Assembly: GCF_001428405.1 (NCBI RefSeq)
Contig: NZ_LMSL01000003.1
Span: 277 to 64,276, forward strand
Direction of reading: 5' to 3'
Length of the DNA stretch: 64,000 nt
Source: Frateuria sp. Soil773
GTDB taxonomy: Bacteria > Pseudomonadota > Gammaproteobacteria > Xanthomonadales > Rhodanobacteraceae
Shown: piece after piece, positions 20,046-32,168 of the stretch
Layout of the letters: each line of letters opens with the position of its first letter
How positions within the stretch are numbered: the first letter of the stretch is position 1
The notes under the pieces: generated by a model
Seen by the model: the letters and a program-made list of their open reading frames with translations, nothing else
Databases searched by the model: none
What the model was told of the DNA's origin: nothing
Translations under genes and position numbers: made by a program

Positions 20046-20249
20046 CTGTCACTTTCTTGGAGCTAGTCAATTGAAATGACGTGGTCGCAGCATTCTGCGG
20101 CAGACTTCACCAAAAGGGTGACATCTGCCACTGGACACGTGCAAGGGATAGGGTTCTCAACGGTACAACAGCACCTGGCATTTGTATAGCACCTGCATGG
20201 CGGCGAAATGGACGTCCATTCGTCGCCTTGCAGCGCCCCGTGCCGTGTG

Positions 20250-21536
20250 TTACTTCGCTCCCGCCTGCTTGAGCCAGGCGTTGGCCTTGGCGGACGTGGC
20301 GGGGTCCTGGGCGGCCTTCTTCATGGCGGCGATCGCGCCTGGCTTGTTCTTCAGGCCGCGCTCGGCCTCGGCCAGCAGCATGTAGGCCGAGCCCTTGTGC
20401 GCCACGCCCTTGTCGATGCCCTGCTGGATCAGGCCCTTCGCCTCGCTGTACTTGTTCTGGCTGATCAGCAGCTGGCCCGCGCGCACGGCGGCTTCGCCGT
20501 CCTTGGCCATCGGCATCGCCTTCTTGTAGGAGTCGATCGCCTTGGCCGGATTGTCGCCCACGTAGGCGGCGTCGCCGAGCAGCTTGTAGTTGTCGTAGTT
20601 GGCCGGCACGGCGCCCTTGCTCATGCCCTCGTCGAGCACCTGCACGGCCTTGACCGCGTTCGGCTTCGGATCCGCGCTGTCCTGGCCGGTGACCAGGTAC
20701 AGCTTGGCGAGGTTCACGTAGTCCTTCTCGGTCTTGAACGCGCCGGCGCTGCGCGCCTTCTCCATCAGCTCGATCGCCTGCGGGTACTTCTGCGACTGCA
20801 TCAGCACGGCGACGGCATTGTTCAGCGCGGTGGAATCGTTCGGATTGGCGGCGAGCTGCTGCTGCGCCAACTGCGCGGCCTGGTCGCCCTGGCCGGACTC
20901 GGCGTAGCTGGCCATCAGGATCTGGTTCCAGGAGGGCTGCGGCTTGTCGGTCAGCGACTGCGCCTTCTTGATCGCGGCGATCGCCTCCGGGTACTTCTCC
21001 AGGCGGTAGTAGGCGTTGCCTTCCAGCGCGTACGACTCGGCGGTTTCCTTCTTGCCCTCGGCGCGCCACTTCGCGATGGTGTCCAGCGCCGGCTGGTACT
21101 GCTCGGCGGCGAGCTGGAACTGCGCCAGCATGTACTCGAGCTGGAAGTAGGTGTCGTTCGGCATCACGCCGAGCGCCAGCGACTTCTGCAGGGTCTCGAT
21201 CGCTCCCTTCACGTTGCCGTCGTTGTACTCCAGGCTGGCCAGGCCCTGCAGGGCCAGCGCCTGGGCGTACTTGCTCTTGCTGTTGTCGATCAGCGGCTGG
21301 AGGATCTGGGTCGCCTTCGCCTTGTCGCCCTCGTTGACGGCGTCGAGGCCTTCGTTGAGCGCCTTCTGATCCTTCTCGCTGGTCAGGTCGAGCTTCGGCT
21401 CGGTGCGCGTCGCGTTCGGATACTGCGATTCCTTCTTGTCCTTGGAAGGGGTATCGCGCGCGATCGCCGGGCTACTCGCCACGGTCAGCGCAAGTGCCGC
21501 GCCGGCCAGCATCTTGATCAGTGGGGCATGCTTCAT
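20250..21536 (-). CDS. Secreted tetratricopeptide-repeat protein
   Basis: A 428-residue protein with an N-terminal signal peptide (LIKMLAGAALALTVASSPAIA) and at least seven TPR-like helical pairs, for example around AQALALQGLASLEYNDGNVKGAIETL, AYYRLEKYPEAIAAIKKA, SGQGDQAAQLAQQQL and LISQNKYSEAKGLIQQGI. TPRs are protein-binding scaffolds, so a periplasmic assembly or docking role is likely. It lies 204 bp upstream of tonB on the same strand, which suggests but does not prove a link to TonB-dependent uptake. The 290-bp region upstream of it (to gyrB) is AT-richer and holds its promoter and the gyrB terminator. Confidence 0.82.
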   Translation of the reverse strand: MKHAPLIKMLAGAALALTVASSPAIARDTPSKDKKESQYPNATRTEPKLDLTSEKDQKALNEGLDAVNEGDKAKATQILQPLIDNSKSKYAQALALQGLASLEYNDGNVKGAIETLQKSLALGVMPNDTYFQLEYMLAQFQLAAEQYQPALDTIAKWRAEGKKETAESYALEGNAYYRLEKYPEAIAAIKKAQSLTDKPQPSWNQILMASYAESGQGDQAAQLAQQQLAANPNDSTALNNAVAVLMQSQKYPQAIELMEKARSAGAFKTEKDYVNLAKLYLVTGQDSADPKPNAVKAVQVLDEGMSKGAVPANYDNYKLLGDAAYVGDNPAKAIDSYKKAMPMAKDGEAAVRAGQLLISQNKYSEAKGLIQQGIDKGVAHKGSAYMLLAEAERGLKNKPGAIAAMKKAAQDPATSAKANAWLKQAGAK

Positions 21537-21786
21537 GGCGATCCTCTATGTCAGGTTTCACGCACAGCCGTGCGGGGGATTTCTGAGCGTAACCCGAGCC
21601 GGCGATGGATAACAAGTCGCAGTGCCGCAAGCAAGTTTCTTGTTAATCAAAGACTTGCAACATACGCGCAATCATGTGAAGCACAAAACCGCTGGAATCG
21701 CAGGAAAGTGGTCGCGCGGGTGCGCGAATTTGCCCTACTAATAGTGTATTAGCGTGTTATTACACGCTTGCAAAGCGGCCCGCCGG

Positions 21787-21820
21787 CAGGCGCATGCCCC
21801 ACGACCGGGGCACGCGCCTG
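21787..21820. terminator. Hairpin downstream of gyrB
   Basis: CAGGCGC-A-TGCCCC pairs with GGGGCA-C-GCGCCTG around ACGACC, a 13-bp stem with one mismatch, just after the gyrB stop at 21827 (minus strand). The T tail is weak. Confidence 0.6.
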
Positions 21821-21826
21821 GCCGCC

Positions 21827-24283
<2,457 letters not shown>

Positions 24284-24330
24284 TCATGGGCGCCGGGCGA
24301 GGTGATGCCTGCGGGCAGGCATCCTTTCGA

Positions 24331-25413
24331 TTATAGCAGGGGTGTCGCCTGGCCCTGTTCCACGTGGAACACGGTGGCCGGGGTGTCACCGATGGCCAGG
24401 GGAACCTCGGTGCCGGTCAGCAGGACCTGGGCCTGGGCGAGCCGGAGATGCTCGACCACGGCCGCCTGATGGGCGACGTCCAGTTCCGAGGCGAGGTCGT
24501 CCAGGCAGATCACCGGCCACTCCCCGCGCAGTTCCGCATACAGCGAAGCCTGCGCCAGCACGCAGCCCAGGGCCACCAGCTTCTCCTGCCCTCGTGACAG
24601 GTGCTCGCGCTGGGGGGCCTGCTCGAAGCTCACCGACCAGTCGGCGCGGTGGGCTCCCTGCGAGGTGTGCCCACGCGCCAGATCCCTGCCGCGCTGCGCA
24701 TGCAGCAAGTCATCCAGCGCCTCGTCGTCGGGCCAGCCACGGCGGTAACGCAATTCGACGGCACCGAGTTCCGGCAACAACTGACCCATGCTGGCCGCAA
24801 GGAACGGACGCAGTCGGGCAAGATAATGCGCGCGCTGCACATCGATAAGCGCGGCGCACTGGGCCAGCTCATGCTCCCAGGGCTGGAACAGGCCGGGATC
24901 GGCCGGACCCGCCAGCGAGCGCAACAGGCTGTTCCGCTGCTTCAACGCACGCTGGTAGCGTCGCCATGCCGACAGGAAGGCGTGTTCCACGTGGAACACG
25001 CCCCAATCGAGGTACCGGCGTCGTTCCTCTGCTCCACCCGCGATCAGGGCATGCGAGCCGGGTTCGAAGCAGGTCACCGCGCAATGCGTTACCAGGTCGC
25101 CCACCGTGACTGCGGCATGATCGAGTCGTGCGGTCCACCGGCCACCTTCCCTGCCCAGTCCCAGGCGATGCGCCTGCCCGTCGATCCCCTGCAATTCGGC
25201 GAAGATCGACAGGCTGCTGGCGCCACGTTGCAACAAGGCATCCTTCGCGCCGCTACGGAACGAACGTCCATGCGAAAGCAGGAAGGCCGCCTCCAGCAGG
25301 CTGGTCTTACCGGCGCCGTTCGCGCCGACGAACAGGTTGATGCCCGGTGCCAGTTCCAGCTTCACCTCGACCAGGCTGCGCAGGTGCTGCACCTGTAAGC
25401 GGAGCAGCCTCAT
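24331..25413 (-). CDS. recF: DNA repair and recombination protein RecF
   Basis: A 360-residue SMC-like ATPase that loads RecA at gaps with RecO and RecR. Walker A is GANGAGKTSLLEA near residue 31, the ABC signature is LSRGQEKLVALGCVL and Walker B is VICLDDLASELD. The ATG at 25413 gives the classic short N-terminus (MRLLRLQVQHLRSL); another ATG 39 bp upstream has GGAG too close to be a good ribosome site. dnaN lies 91 bp upstream of this start. Confidence 0.95.
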   Translation of the reverse strand: MRLLRLQVQHLRSLVEVKLELAPGINLFVGANGAGKTSLLEAAFLLSHGRSFRSGAKDALLQRGASSLSIFAELQGIDGQAHRLGLGREGGRWTARLDHAAVTVGDLVTHCAVTCFEPGSHALIAGGAEERRRYLDWGVFHVEHAFLSAWRRYQRALKQRNSLLRSLAGPADPGLFQPWEHELAQCAALIDVQRAHYLARLRPFLAASMGQLLPELGAVELRYRRGWPDDEALDDLLHAQRGRDLARGHTSQGAHRADWSVSFEQAPQREHLSRGQEKLVALGCVLAQASLYAELRGEWPVICLDDLASELDVAHQAAVVEHLRLAQAQVLLTGTEVPLAIGDTPATVFHVEQGQATPLL

Positions 25414-25504
25414 GCGGTCCACAACGGACAACGCCGGAGCGTCTTGCGACATCTCCGGCGTTGCCGTTCCATCCAGGCTGTGGCGTCAGCCACGCGCATC
25501 CGGG

Positions 25505-26605
25505 TCAGAGCCGCAGGGGCATGATGACGTGGCGGGCCTGGTCGTTGTCGTCTTCCTGCACCAGGCAGCTCGACTGGGCATCGCGCAGGTTCAGGCGAGC
25601 CTTCTCGCCCCGCAGTGCCGCCAGCGCGTCCAGCAGGTAGCCCACGTTGAAGCCCACGGCCAGGTCGGAAACGCCGGTGTCGGCCTCGACCTCCTCCACG
25701 GCTTCTTCCTGCTCGGGGTTGTGCGCCACGATCTTCAGCCTGCCCGGCGAGAGTTCCAGCTTCACGCCGCGGTACTTCTCGTTGGAAAGGATCGCCGCAC
25801 GCTGCAGGGCGCCGCGCAGCACCTCGCGGTCCAGCGTGGCCTGCTTGTCGGCGCCCAGCGGGATCACCGCCTCGTAGTCCGGGAAGCGGCCATCGATCAG
25901 CTTGGAGGTGAACACCACGTCGCCGCGCCGTACACGCAGGTGGTTGCGGCCGAATTCCAGCTCGATCTGGCCGTCGCCGGTCTCGAACAGGCCGATCAGC
26001 TCGTTCACGCCCTTGCGCGGGATGATGATCTGGCGGCGTGCGGCCACCGAGCTTTCGAGCTGGGTTTCCTTCAGTGCCAGGCGATGGCCGTCGGTCGCCA
26101 CGCAACGCAGGGTGTGCTCCTGCAGGTCCAGCAGCATGCCGTTCAAGTAGTAGCGCACGTCCTGGTTGGCCATGGCGAAGGCGGTGCGCTCCATCAGGTC
26201 GCGCAGGACTTCTTCCGGCAGGCTTACGCGCTCGACCAGTTCGATCTCGTCGATGGTCGGGAACTCGCTGGCCGGCAGGGTCGCCAGGGTGAAGCGGCTG
26301 CGACCGGCGTGCAGGGCGACACGGTCGCCGTTGAGCTTGAGGTCGATGCGCACACCATCGGGCAGTGCGCGCACGATGTCGAACAGCTTGCGTGCGGGAA
26401 TCGTGATCTCGCCGTCGGCCAACTGCTCGGCCGCGGTCGTGGCCACCATCTCCACTTCCAGGTCGGTGCCGGTGAAGGTCAGTTTGCCGTCGGCGATGCG
26501 CACCAGCAGGTTCGCCAGCACAGGAAGCGTCTGCCGGCGTTCGACGACACCAACCACTTGCTGCAGGGGTTTGAGCAGAACTTCGCGTTGGATGCTGAAT
26601 TGCAT
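25505..26605 (-). CDS. dnaN: DNA polymerase III beta sliding clamp
   Basis: A 366-residue clamp with three repeated clamp folds. The opening MQFSIQREVLLKPLQQVVGVVERRQTLPVLANLLV and the C-terminal MPLRL that closes the protein are typical. The dimeric ring tethers Pol III and many repair factors to DNA. The gene lies 248 bp after dnaA on the same strand; that spacer carries DnaA boxes and an AT-rich tract. Confidence 0.97.
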   Translation of the reverse strand: MQFSIQREVLLKPLQQVVGVVERRQTLPVLANLLVRIADGKLTFTGTDLEVEMVATTAAEQLADGEITIPARKLFDIVRALPDGVRIDLKLNGDRVALHAGRSRFTLATLPASEFPTIDEIELVERVSLPEEVLRDLMERTAFAMANQDVRYYLNGMLLDLQEHTLRCVATDGHRLALKETQLESSVAARRQIIIPRKGVNELIGLFETGDGQIELEFGRNHLRVRRGDVVFTSKLIDGRFPDYEAVIPLGADKQATLDREVLRGALQRAAILSNEKYRGVKLELSPGRLKIVAHNPEQEEAVEEVEADTGVSDLAVGFNVGYLLDALAALRGEKARLNLRDAQSSCLVQEDDNDQARHVIMPLRL

Positions 26606-26853
26606 GGTCTGTGCTTCCTTTACTGCTGTTCTGTTTTTTAAAAGAAGTTAGGTAGTGGTTGTTGGTGCCGTGGATAACTCAAAAAATCAAAATTTCCGTT
26701 TATAATCAATGGATTTCATGATTTCCTGGGTGTGCCTGAAGGGCATGGCTTGCTGTGGGCCGATTGTGGATAAGTCACGGCTTCAAGCCATCCACCTATT
26801 ATCCACAGCTTACCCCGGTGCTTTTCAAGCGGTTGCCGCCGCCGGAGCCGAAA
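26606..26853. other. Probable origin of replication segment between dnaA and dnaN
   Basis: Two perfect DnaA boxes in opposite orientation, TGTGGATAA at 26765-26773 and TTATCCACA at 26799-26807, plus a one-mismatch CGTGGATAA at 26669-26677. Between the outer boxes is a very AT-rich stretch (about 26678-26722) that stands out in this GC-rich genome and could be the unwinding element. The minus-strand dnaN promoter must also lie here. Which of the two dnaA-flanking spacers is the functional origin cannot be decided by eye; this one has the better AT-rich tract. Confidence 0.65.
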
Positions 26854-28212
26854 TCAGCCGGTCAGGACGCGGATGAGCTGCTCCCAGTCCTGGCGCATCC
26901 GCGTATCCGTCTCGCACAGCTTCTTGATGGTGCGGCAGGCGTGCAGCACGGTGGTGTGGTCGCGCCCGCCGAAGGCGTCGCCGATTTCCGGCAGGCTGTG
27001 CTCGGTCAGCTCCTTGGACAGCGCCATCGCGATCTGCCGCGGCCGCGCCAGCGAACGCACGCGCCGCTTGGACAGCAGATCCTGCAGGCGGATGTTGAAG
27101 TACTCGGCGACGATCTTCTGGATGTTCGGCACCGTGACGGCCTGCGCGTGCGTGGCGAGCAGGTCGCGCAGGGTCTCCTCGGCGAAGTCGATGGTGATCG
27201 GCTTGCCGTAGAAGTTCGCCCGCGCCGCCAGCGTGTTCAGCGCCCCCTCGAGGTCGCGCACGTTGGAGCGGATGCGCTTGGCCAGCAGCATCGCCACGTT
27301 CTCGCCCACCGCCACGCCCTTGTCGTGGGCCTTGGACAGCAGGATCGCCGCGCGCGTCTCGAAGTCCGGCGGCTCGATCGCCACCGACAGGCCCCAGCCC
27401 AGGCGCGACTTCAGCCGCGGCTCGAGCTTGTCCACTTCCTTCGGATAGCGGTCGCAGGTCAGGATGATCTGCTGCTTGGACTCGAACAACGCATTGAAGG
27501 TATGGAAGAACTCCTCCTGCGTGGTGTCCTTGCCGGCGAAGAACTGGATGTCGTCGATCAGCAGCGCGTCCACCGAGCGGAAACGCTGCTTGAACTGGTC
27601 CATGTTCTTGGTGCGCAAGGCCTCGATCATCGCGCCCACGAACTGCTCCGAACGCAGGTACATCACCTTGCAGTGCGGGTTGCGCTCGCGCATCAGGTTG
27701 CCGGCCGCATGCATCAGGTGGGTCTTGCCCAGGCCGGTGCCGCCGTACAGCAGCAGCGGGTTGTAGGCGCGGCCCGGGTTCATCGCCACCTGCATGGCGG
27801 CGGCCTTGCCGAGCTGGTTGGACTTGCCCTCGACGAAGGTCTCGAAGGTGTAGTGCGGGTCCAGGTTGTGCGGGAAGGCCGCAGGGACCGCCGCGGGTTC
27901 GGCGACCGCGCCGCCGGGAACGCCTGCCCGGGCGGCGGGCGCCGCCTTGCCGCCCGGCGGCGTCGCGCGCGGCGCGCTGGAGCCCACTTCCAGCCGCACC
28001 GGCAGGGCATGTCCGGCGAGCAGGGCGAGTACCGCCTCGATACGCGCCAGGTAGCGTTCGCGCACGGTATCCAGGGTGTACGGATTGGGCGCGAACAGCT
28101 GCAGGCCGGCCTCGTCGTCGCGCGCCTGCAACGGCATCAGCCAGGTATGCACGTCTTCGGCGCTCAACTCGCTCTCGAGACGCTCCAGACAGCGCCGCCA
28201 CAGATCACTCAT
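26854..28212 (-). CDS. dnaA: Chromosomal replication initiator DnaA
   Basis: A 452-residue initiator. The N-terminal interaction domain (1-75) and a short alanine/proline linker (80-112) are followed by the AAA+ ATPase: Walker [14 protein letters not shown] at 157-169, Walker [14 protein letters not shown], sensor and arginine-finger regions, and the DNA-binding domain with [19 protein letters not shown] near residue 415. It opens the origin and autoregulates; DnaA boxes lie on both sides of the gene. It is transcribed away from rpmH. Confidence 0.97.
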   Translation of the reverse strand: MSDLWRRCLERLESELSAEDVHTWLMPLQARDDEAGLQLFAPNPYTLDTVRERYLARIEAVLALLAGHALPVRLEVGSSAPRATPPGGKAAPAARAGVPGGAVAEPAAVPAAFPHNLDPHYTFETFVEGKSNQLGKAAAMQVAMNPGRAYNPLLLYGGTGLGKTHLMHAAGNLMRERNPHCKVMYLRSEQFVGAMIEALRTKNMDQFKQRFRSVDALLIDDIQFFAGKDTTQEEFFHTFNALFESKQQIILTCDRYPKEVDKLEPRLKSRLGWGLSVAIEPPDFETRAAILLSKAHDKGVAVGENVAMLLAKRIRSNVRDLEGALNTLAARANFYGKPITIDFAEETLRDLLATHAQAVTVPNIQKIVAEYFNIRLQDLLSKRRVRSLARPRQIAMALSKELTEHSLPEIGDAFGGRDHTTVLHACRTIKKLCETDTRMRQDWEQLIRVLTG

Positions 28213-28297
28213 GGATACTCTTCAACCACAGCAGGGGCGCTTGTCGCGCGGGGTGGACCGGCAAGTCTAGCAGCATGCCGCCTGCCATACGCCCAGG

Positions 28298-28408
28298 ATA
28301 TCCACACCGCTGTCCACAGGCCGGGAGGCCCGCGGCCCGCCGCCGCACCGGCGGCGGTTTGACAGGTGCCTCGCCGGCACCGCATAATTTCCAACCTTTT
28401 TATCCACA
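28298..28408. promoter_or_regulatory. DnaA boxes and hairpin in the dnaA-rpmH spacer
   Basis: A perfect box TTATCCACA at 28400-28408, a one-mismatch box ATATCCACA at 28298-28306 and a weaker CTGTCCACA at 28310-28318. A CCGCCGCC/GGCGGCGG hairpin is at 28337-28357. These could form part of the origin or control the divergent dnaA and rpmH promoters. Confidence 0.6.
28359..28388 (+). promoter_or_regulatory. Sigma-70 type promoter of rpmH
   Basis: TTGACA at 28359-28364 and CATAAT at 28383-28388 with an 18-bp spacer. Transcription would start near 28395, just before the perfect DnaA box at 28400-28408, so DnaA could repress or modulate it. Confidence 0.72.
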
Positions 28409-28429
28409 TACCCTTCTCTGGAGCAAGCC

Positions 28430-28564
28430 ATGAAGCGGACCTACCAGCCCAGCAAGCTCAAGCGCGCCCGCACCCACGGCTTCCGTGCCCGCATGGCCAC
28501 CGCCGACGGCCGCAAGATCCTGAACGCGCGCCGCGCCAAGGGCCGCAAGCACCTGATCCCGTAA
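28430..28564 (+). CDS. rpmH: 50S ribosomal protein L34
   Basis: A 44-residue ribosomal protein with the universal pattern [18 protein letters not shown], then [15 protein letters not shown] and KGRKHL. The ATG follows GGAG at 28420-28423. It precedes rnpA by 14 bp, the standard arrangement next to the origin. It is too short for most length-filtered gene calls. Confidence 0.97.
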   Translation: MKRTYQPSKLKRARTHGFRARMATADGRKILNARRAKGRKHLIP

Positions 28565-28578
28565 GCGGCACGCGGGTC

Positions 28579-28959
28579 ATGCGTGCCGCCGGCCTGCCGC
28601 GCGATGCGCGGCTTCGCCGCGCCGCCGACTTCGCCGCCCTGCGTCATGTCAGCGGTCGCCTCGGCGGCCGCTGTTTTTCTGTGCGCTACCGTCCGAACGG
28701 GCTGGACCACGCCCGGCTCGGCCTGGCCATTTCCAAGCGCGTGTCCAAGCGCGCCGTCGAGCGCAACCGCATCAAGCGTCTGCTGCGCGAATCGTTCCGC
28801 CGCGCACGCGCGCAGTTGCCGCCGGTCGACCTGATGGTGATGGCGCGCGAACAGGCCGCCGGCCTGCCCGGCCCCGAACTGCTGGCCGAGATCGATGGTC
28901 TGTGGAGCCGGCTGTGCGCATTGAAGCGGCAGGACGGCGCCGGCACAATCGTGCGTTGA
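28579..28959 (+). CDS. rnpA: Ribonuclease P protein component
   Basis: A 126-residue basic protein that binds RNase P RNA and helps cleave tRNA 5' leaders. The signature is RLGLAISKRVSKRAVERNRIKRLLRESFR. The N-terminal RLRRAADFAALRH part is also typical. It starts 14 bp after rpmH. The yidD gene often found between rnpA and yidC is absent: only 64 bp separate them. Confidence 0.95.
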   Translation: MRAAGLPRDARLRRAADFAALRHVSGRLGGRCFSVRYRPNGLDHARLGLAISKRVSKRAVERNRIKRLLRESFRRARAQLPPVDLMVMAREQAAGLPGPELLAEIDGLWSRLCALKRQDGAGTIVR

Positions 28960-29023
28960 CCTTCTCCCACCCATCCTTACTTGCGCGGCCCGTGGGCTGC
29001 GACGCTACCGGATCAGTCTCGCG

Positions 29024-30745
29024 ATGAATCAAACGCGCACGTTTCTCCTGTTCGCCCTGATGGCGGTGGCCTACCTCTTGTGGATGGCCTGGGAAAAGGA
29101 CTACGGCCCGCAGCCGCCGGCCGCGACCGCCGCGGCAACCGCCAGCAGCGCGCCCGCGCCGGCGGCCGATGCCAGCGTGCCCGGCGCCACCGCGTCGGCG
29201 GCAAGCGCGATACCGTCCGCCGCCTCGCCGGCCGCCACCGGCCCGGCGACGCCGGCGCAACTGGTCACCATCAGCACCGACGTGCTGCGCCTGACCGTGG
29301 ATACCCGCGGCGGCAGCGTGGTGCGTTCGGAGCTGCTGCACTACCCGGCCGTGCCGCGCACGCGCAAGACGCCCGACCCGGCTCCGGTACGCCTGCTCGA
29401 CGACGCGCAGGCGCAGTACTTCGTGGCGCAGAGCGGCCTGGTCAGCAACCACGGGCCGGCACCCGACCACCGCACGGTGTTCCAGGCCGCGCAGAGCAGC
29501 TACGCCCTCGCCGACGGCCAGAACGAGCTGAAGGTCGACCTGACCTGGCAGGATGCGGGCGGCCTCAAGGTCACCAAGAGCTACCTGCTCAAGCGCGGCA
29601 GCTACGTGGTCGAACTGGACCAGCGCATCGACAACGGCGGCGCCACCGCCTGGCAGGGCAACGCCTACGAGCAGTTGCAGCGTGCCGAGCCGCCGGCCTC
29701 GGCCAAGAAGGGCTGGCTGCAGAGCTTCACCGATCCGGCGGCGCACAGCTTCTTCGGCGCGGCGTGGTACAGCCCGGAGGAGAAGTTCGAATCGCTGCCG
29801 TTCGCCGAGTTCGGGAAGAAGCCGCTCAACCGCGCGATCACCGGCGGCTGGCTGGAAATGATGCAGCACTACTTCTTCGTCGCCTGGATTCCAGCCGCGG
29901 ACCAGCCGGCCAACTACTCCACCAGCGTCGTCAATCCCGACACCGCGCAGCCGAGCTACCTGATCCGCGCGGTGAGCCCGGCGCTCAGCGTGGCGCCGGG
30001 GCAGAGCGCCACCAGCAGCGCGCGCCTGTACGTCGGGCCGAAGCTGCAGGGCACGCTGGACCAGGTGGCCCCGGGCCTGGAGCTGTCGACCAACTACGGC
30101 TGGCTCACCGCGATCGCGCAGCCGCTGCACTGGCTGCTGTCCAAACTGCACGCGGTCAGCGGCAACTGGGGCGTCGCGATCATCCTGCTGGTGCTGCTGC
30201 TCAAGGCCGCGCTGTGGAAGCTCACCGCCGCGCAGTTCCGCTCCGGCGCGCGCATGCGCAAGCTGCAGCCGCGCGTCGCCGCGCTCAAGGAGCGCTACGG
30301 CGACGACAAGATGAAGATGCAGCAGGCCATGATGGAGCTGTACAAGAAGGAGAAGGTGAACCCGATGGCCGGCTGCCTGCCGATCCTGGTCACCTTCCCG
30401 GTGTTCCTCGGCCTGTACCGCGTGCTGATGGAGAGCGTGGAGCTGCGCCAGGCACCGTTCTTCGGCTGGATCCACGACTTGTCCGCGCCCGATCCGTTCT
30501 TCGTGCTGCCGGCGATCTACGTCGCGGTGATGCTGGCCACGCAGTTCCTCACCCCCACCACCGGCATGGACCCGACCCAGGCCAAGATGATGAAGGTGAT
30601 GCCGATCCTGTTCGCGGTGATGTTCGCGTTCTTCCCGTCCGGCCTGGTGCTGTACTGGGTGATCAACGGCGCCACCAGCCTGGCGCAGCAGTGGTTCATC
30701 ACGCGCCAGGTCGACCAGGCCGAGCTGAAGGCCAAGAGCGCCTGA
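29024..30745 (+). CDS. yidC: Membrane protein insertase YidC
   Basis: A 573-residue insertase that works alone or with SecYEG. The N-terminal helix (FLLFALMAVAYLLWMAW) is followed by a low-complexity Ala/Pro linker (30-80), the large periplasmic beta domain to about residue 350, then the conserved five-helix core with NWGVAIILLVLLLKAALWKLT, KEKVNPMAGCLPILVTFPVFLGLYRVL and FPSGLVLYWVINGATSLAQQW. The length and layout are those of gammaproteobacterial YidC. It lies downstream of rnpA and before a hairpin terminator. Confidence 0.96.
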   Translation: MNQTRTFLLFALMAVAYLLWMAWEKDYGPQPPAATAAATASSAPAPAADASVPGATASAASAIPSAASPAATGPATPAQLVTISTDVLRLTVDTRGGSVVRSELLHYPAVPRTRKTPDPAPVRLLDDAQAQYFVAQSGLVSNHGPAPDHRTVFQAAQSSYALADGQNELKVDLTWQDAGGLKVTKSYLLKRGSYVVELDQRIDNGGATAWQGNAYEQLQRAEPPASAKKGWLQSFTDPAAHSFFGAAWYSPEEKFESLPFAEFGKKPLNRAITGGWLEMMQHYFFVAWIPAADQPANYSTSVVNPDTAQPSYLIRAVSPALSVAPGQSATSSARLYVGPKLQGTLDQVAPGLELSTNYGWLTAIAQPLHWLLSKLHAVSGNWGVAIILLVLLLKAALWKLTAAQFRSGARMRKLQPRVAALKERYGDDKMKMQQAMMELYKKEKVNPMAGCLPILVTFPVFLGLYRVLMESVELRQAPFFGWIHDLSAPDPFFVLPAIYVAVMLATQFLTPTTGMDPTQAKMMKVMPILFAVMFAFFPSGLVLYWVINGATSLAQQWFITRQVDQAELKAKSA

Positions 30746-30774
30746 CCTGCTCCGGCCGGCATCCGCGGCAACCG

Positions 30775-30802
30775 CAGCCGCGAGGGGCAACCCTCGCGGC
30801 TG
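30775..30802 (+). terminator. Hairpin terminator after yidC
   Basis: CAGCCGCGAGGG and CCCTCGCGGCTG form a perfect 12-bp stem with loop GCAA, followed by ATTCATTT. It separates yidC from mnmE. Confidence 0.78.
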
Positions 30803-30821
30803 ATTCATTTAAAGTCCCGCC

Positions 30822-32168
30822 ATGAACCACCCCGCCACCGACACCATCGCTGCGATCGCCAGCGCCCCGGGCGCCGCCGGGGTCGGCGTGGTGCGCGTGT
30901 CCGGACCGGCGGTGCCGGCGATCGCGCGAACACTGCTCGGTGCCGAACCGCAGCCGCGCCATGCGCATTTCGCCGTGTTCCGCGATGCCGGCGGCGAGCG
31001 GATCGACCACGGCCTGCTGCTGCACTTCCCTGCCCCGGCGTCCTATACCGGCGAGCACGTGCTCGAACTGCAGGGCCACGGCAGCGGCGTGCTGCTCGAT
31101 GCCGTGCTGCGGCGCGTGTGCGAACTGGGTGCGCGGCTGGCGCGGCCGGGCGAGTTCACCGAGCGCGCCTTTCTCAACGGCAAGCTCGACCTGGCCCAGG
31201 CCGAAGCAGTCGCCGACCTCGTCGCCGCGCGCTCCGAGGCCGGCGCGCGCGCTGCGCTGCGCTCGCTCGACGGCGAATTCTCGCGGCGGGTCGAAGCGCT
31301 GCTGGCCGAGCTGATCGCGCTGCGCGTGCACATCGAGGCGGCGATCGATTTCCCCGAGGAGGAGATCGACTTCCTCGCCGATCCGGCGATCAACGCCAGG
31401 CTCGTCGCCCTGCGCGAAAAGCTCGCTGCCCTGCTGAAGCAAGCCGAGCGCGGCGTGCGCCTCAACGACGGCTTGCGCGTCGCCATCGTCGGCCGGCCGA
31501 ATGCGGGCAAGTCCAGCCTGCTCAACGCGCTGGCCGGCAGCGACCGCGCCATCGTCACCGCCATCGCCGGCACCACCCGCGACGTGCTGCGCGAAAGCCT
31601 CAGCCTGGACGGCATCGCGCTGGAGCTGGCCGACACCGCCGGCCTGCGCGACACCGACGACGAGGTCGAGCGCGAAGGCGTGCGCCGCACCCACGGCGAA
31701 CTGCGCCGCGCCGACGTCGCCCTGCTAGTCACCGACCAGGAACATGCCGTGGCCGACCTGGCCTTCTTCGAGGCGCTGTCGCCCGCCGTCGAGCGTGTGG
31801 TACTGGTCAACAAGATCGATCTTGCCCGGGCCGCACCGCACGGCGAGACCCGCGACGGCATCCGCTGGCTGTGGGCCTCGGCCAGGACCGGCGCCGGACT
31901 CGACGCCCTGCGCGACCGCCTCAAGCAGCTCGCCGGCGCCGGCAGCGGCGAAGGCGCCTTCAGCGCGCGGCGCCGCCACGTGCTGGCCCTGCAGCAGGTG
32001 GCCCGTCACCTCGAACAGGTGGCAATCGAGCTCGCTCGAAGCCGCGCCGGCGAACTCGCCGCCGAGGAGCTGCGCCAGGCCCAGCACGCACTGGGCGAGA
32101 TCACCGGCAGCTACACCAGCGACGACCTGCTCGGGGCGATCTTCGGTTCGTTCTGCATCGGCAAGTGA
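30822..32168 (+). CDS. mnmE: tRNA modification GTPase MnmE
   Basis: A 448-residue GTPase that with MnmG installs the cmnm5 group on U34 of tRNAs. The N-terminal folate-binding domain starts TDTIAAIASAPGAAGVGVVRVSG. The G domain has GRPNAGKSSLLNALAG, GTTRDVLRE, DTAGLRDT and NKID. The C-terminus ends FCIGK, including the essential cysteine. It ends exactly where the convergent kinase gene ends, both stops lying in TGATCA. Confidence 0.96.
   Translation: MNHPATDTIAAIASAPGAAGVGVVRVSGPAVPAIARTLLGAEPQPRHAHFAVFRDAGGERIDHGLLLHFPAPASYTGEHVLELQGHGSGVLLDAVLRRVCELGARLARPGEFTERAFLNGKLDLAQAEAVADLVAARSEAGARAALRSLDGEFSRRVEALLAELIALRVHIEAAIDFPEEEIDFLADPAINARLVALREKLAALLKQAERGVRLNDGLRVAIVGRPNAGKSSLLNALAGSDRAIVTAIAGTTRDVLRESLSLDGIALELADTAGLRDTDDEVEREGVRRTHGELRRADVALLVTDQEHAVADLAFFEALSPAVERVVLVNKIDLARAAPHGETRDGIRWLWASARTGAGLDALRDRLKQLAGAGSGEGAFSARRRHVLALQQVARHLEQVAIELARSRAGELAAEELRQAQHALGEITGSYTSDDLLGAIFGSFCIGK

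Noticed and set aside
20208-21752. Long plus-strand frame opposite the TPR gene
   Set aside because: Antisense shadow with low-complexity Leu/Val/Arg composition and no domain.
28960-29023. Possible yidD between rnpA and yidC
   Set aside because: Only 64 bp are available, far too short for yidD; it is absent at this place.
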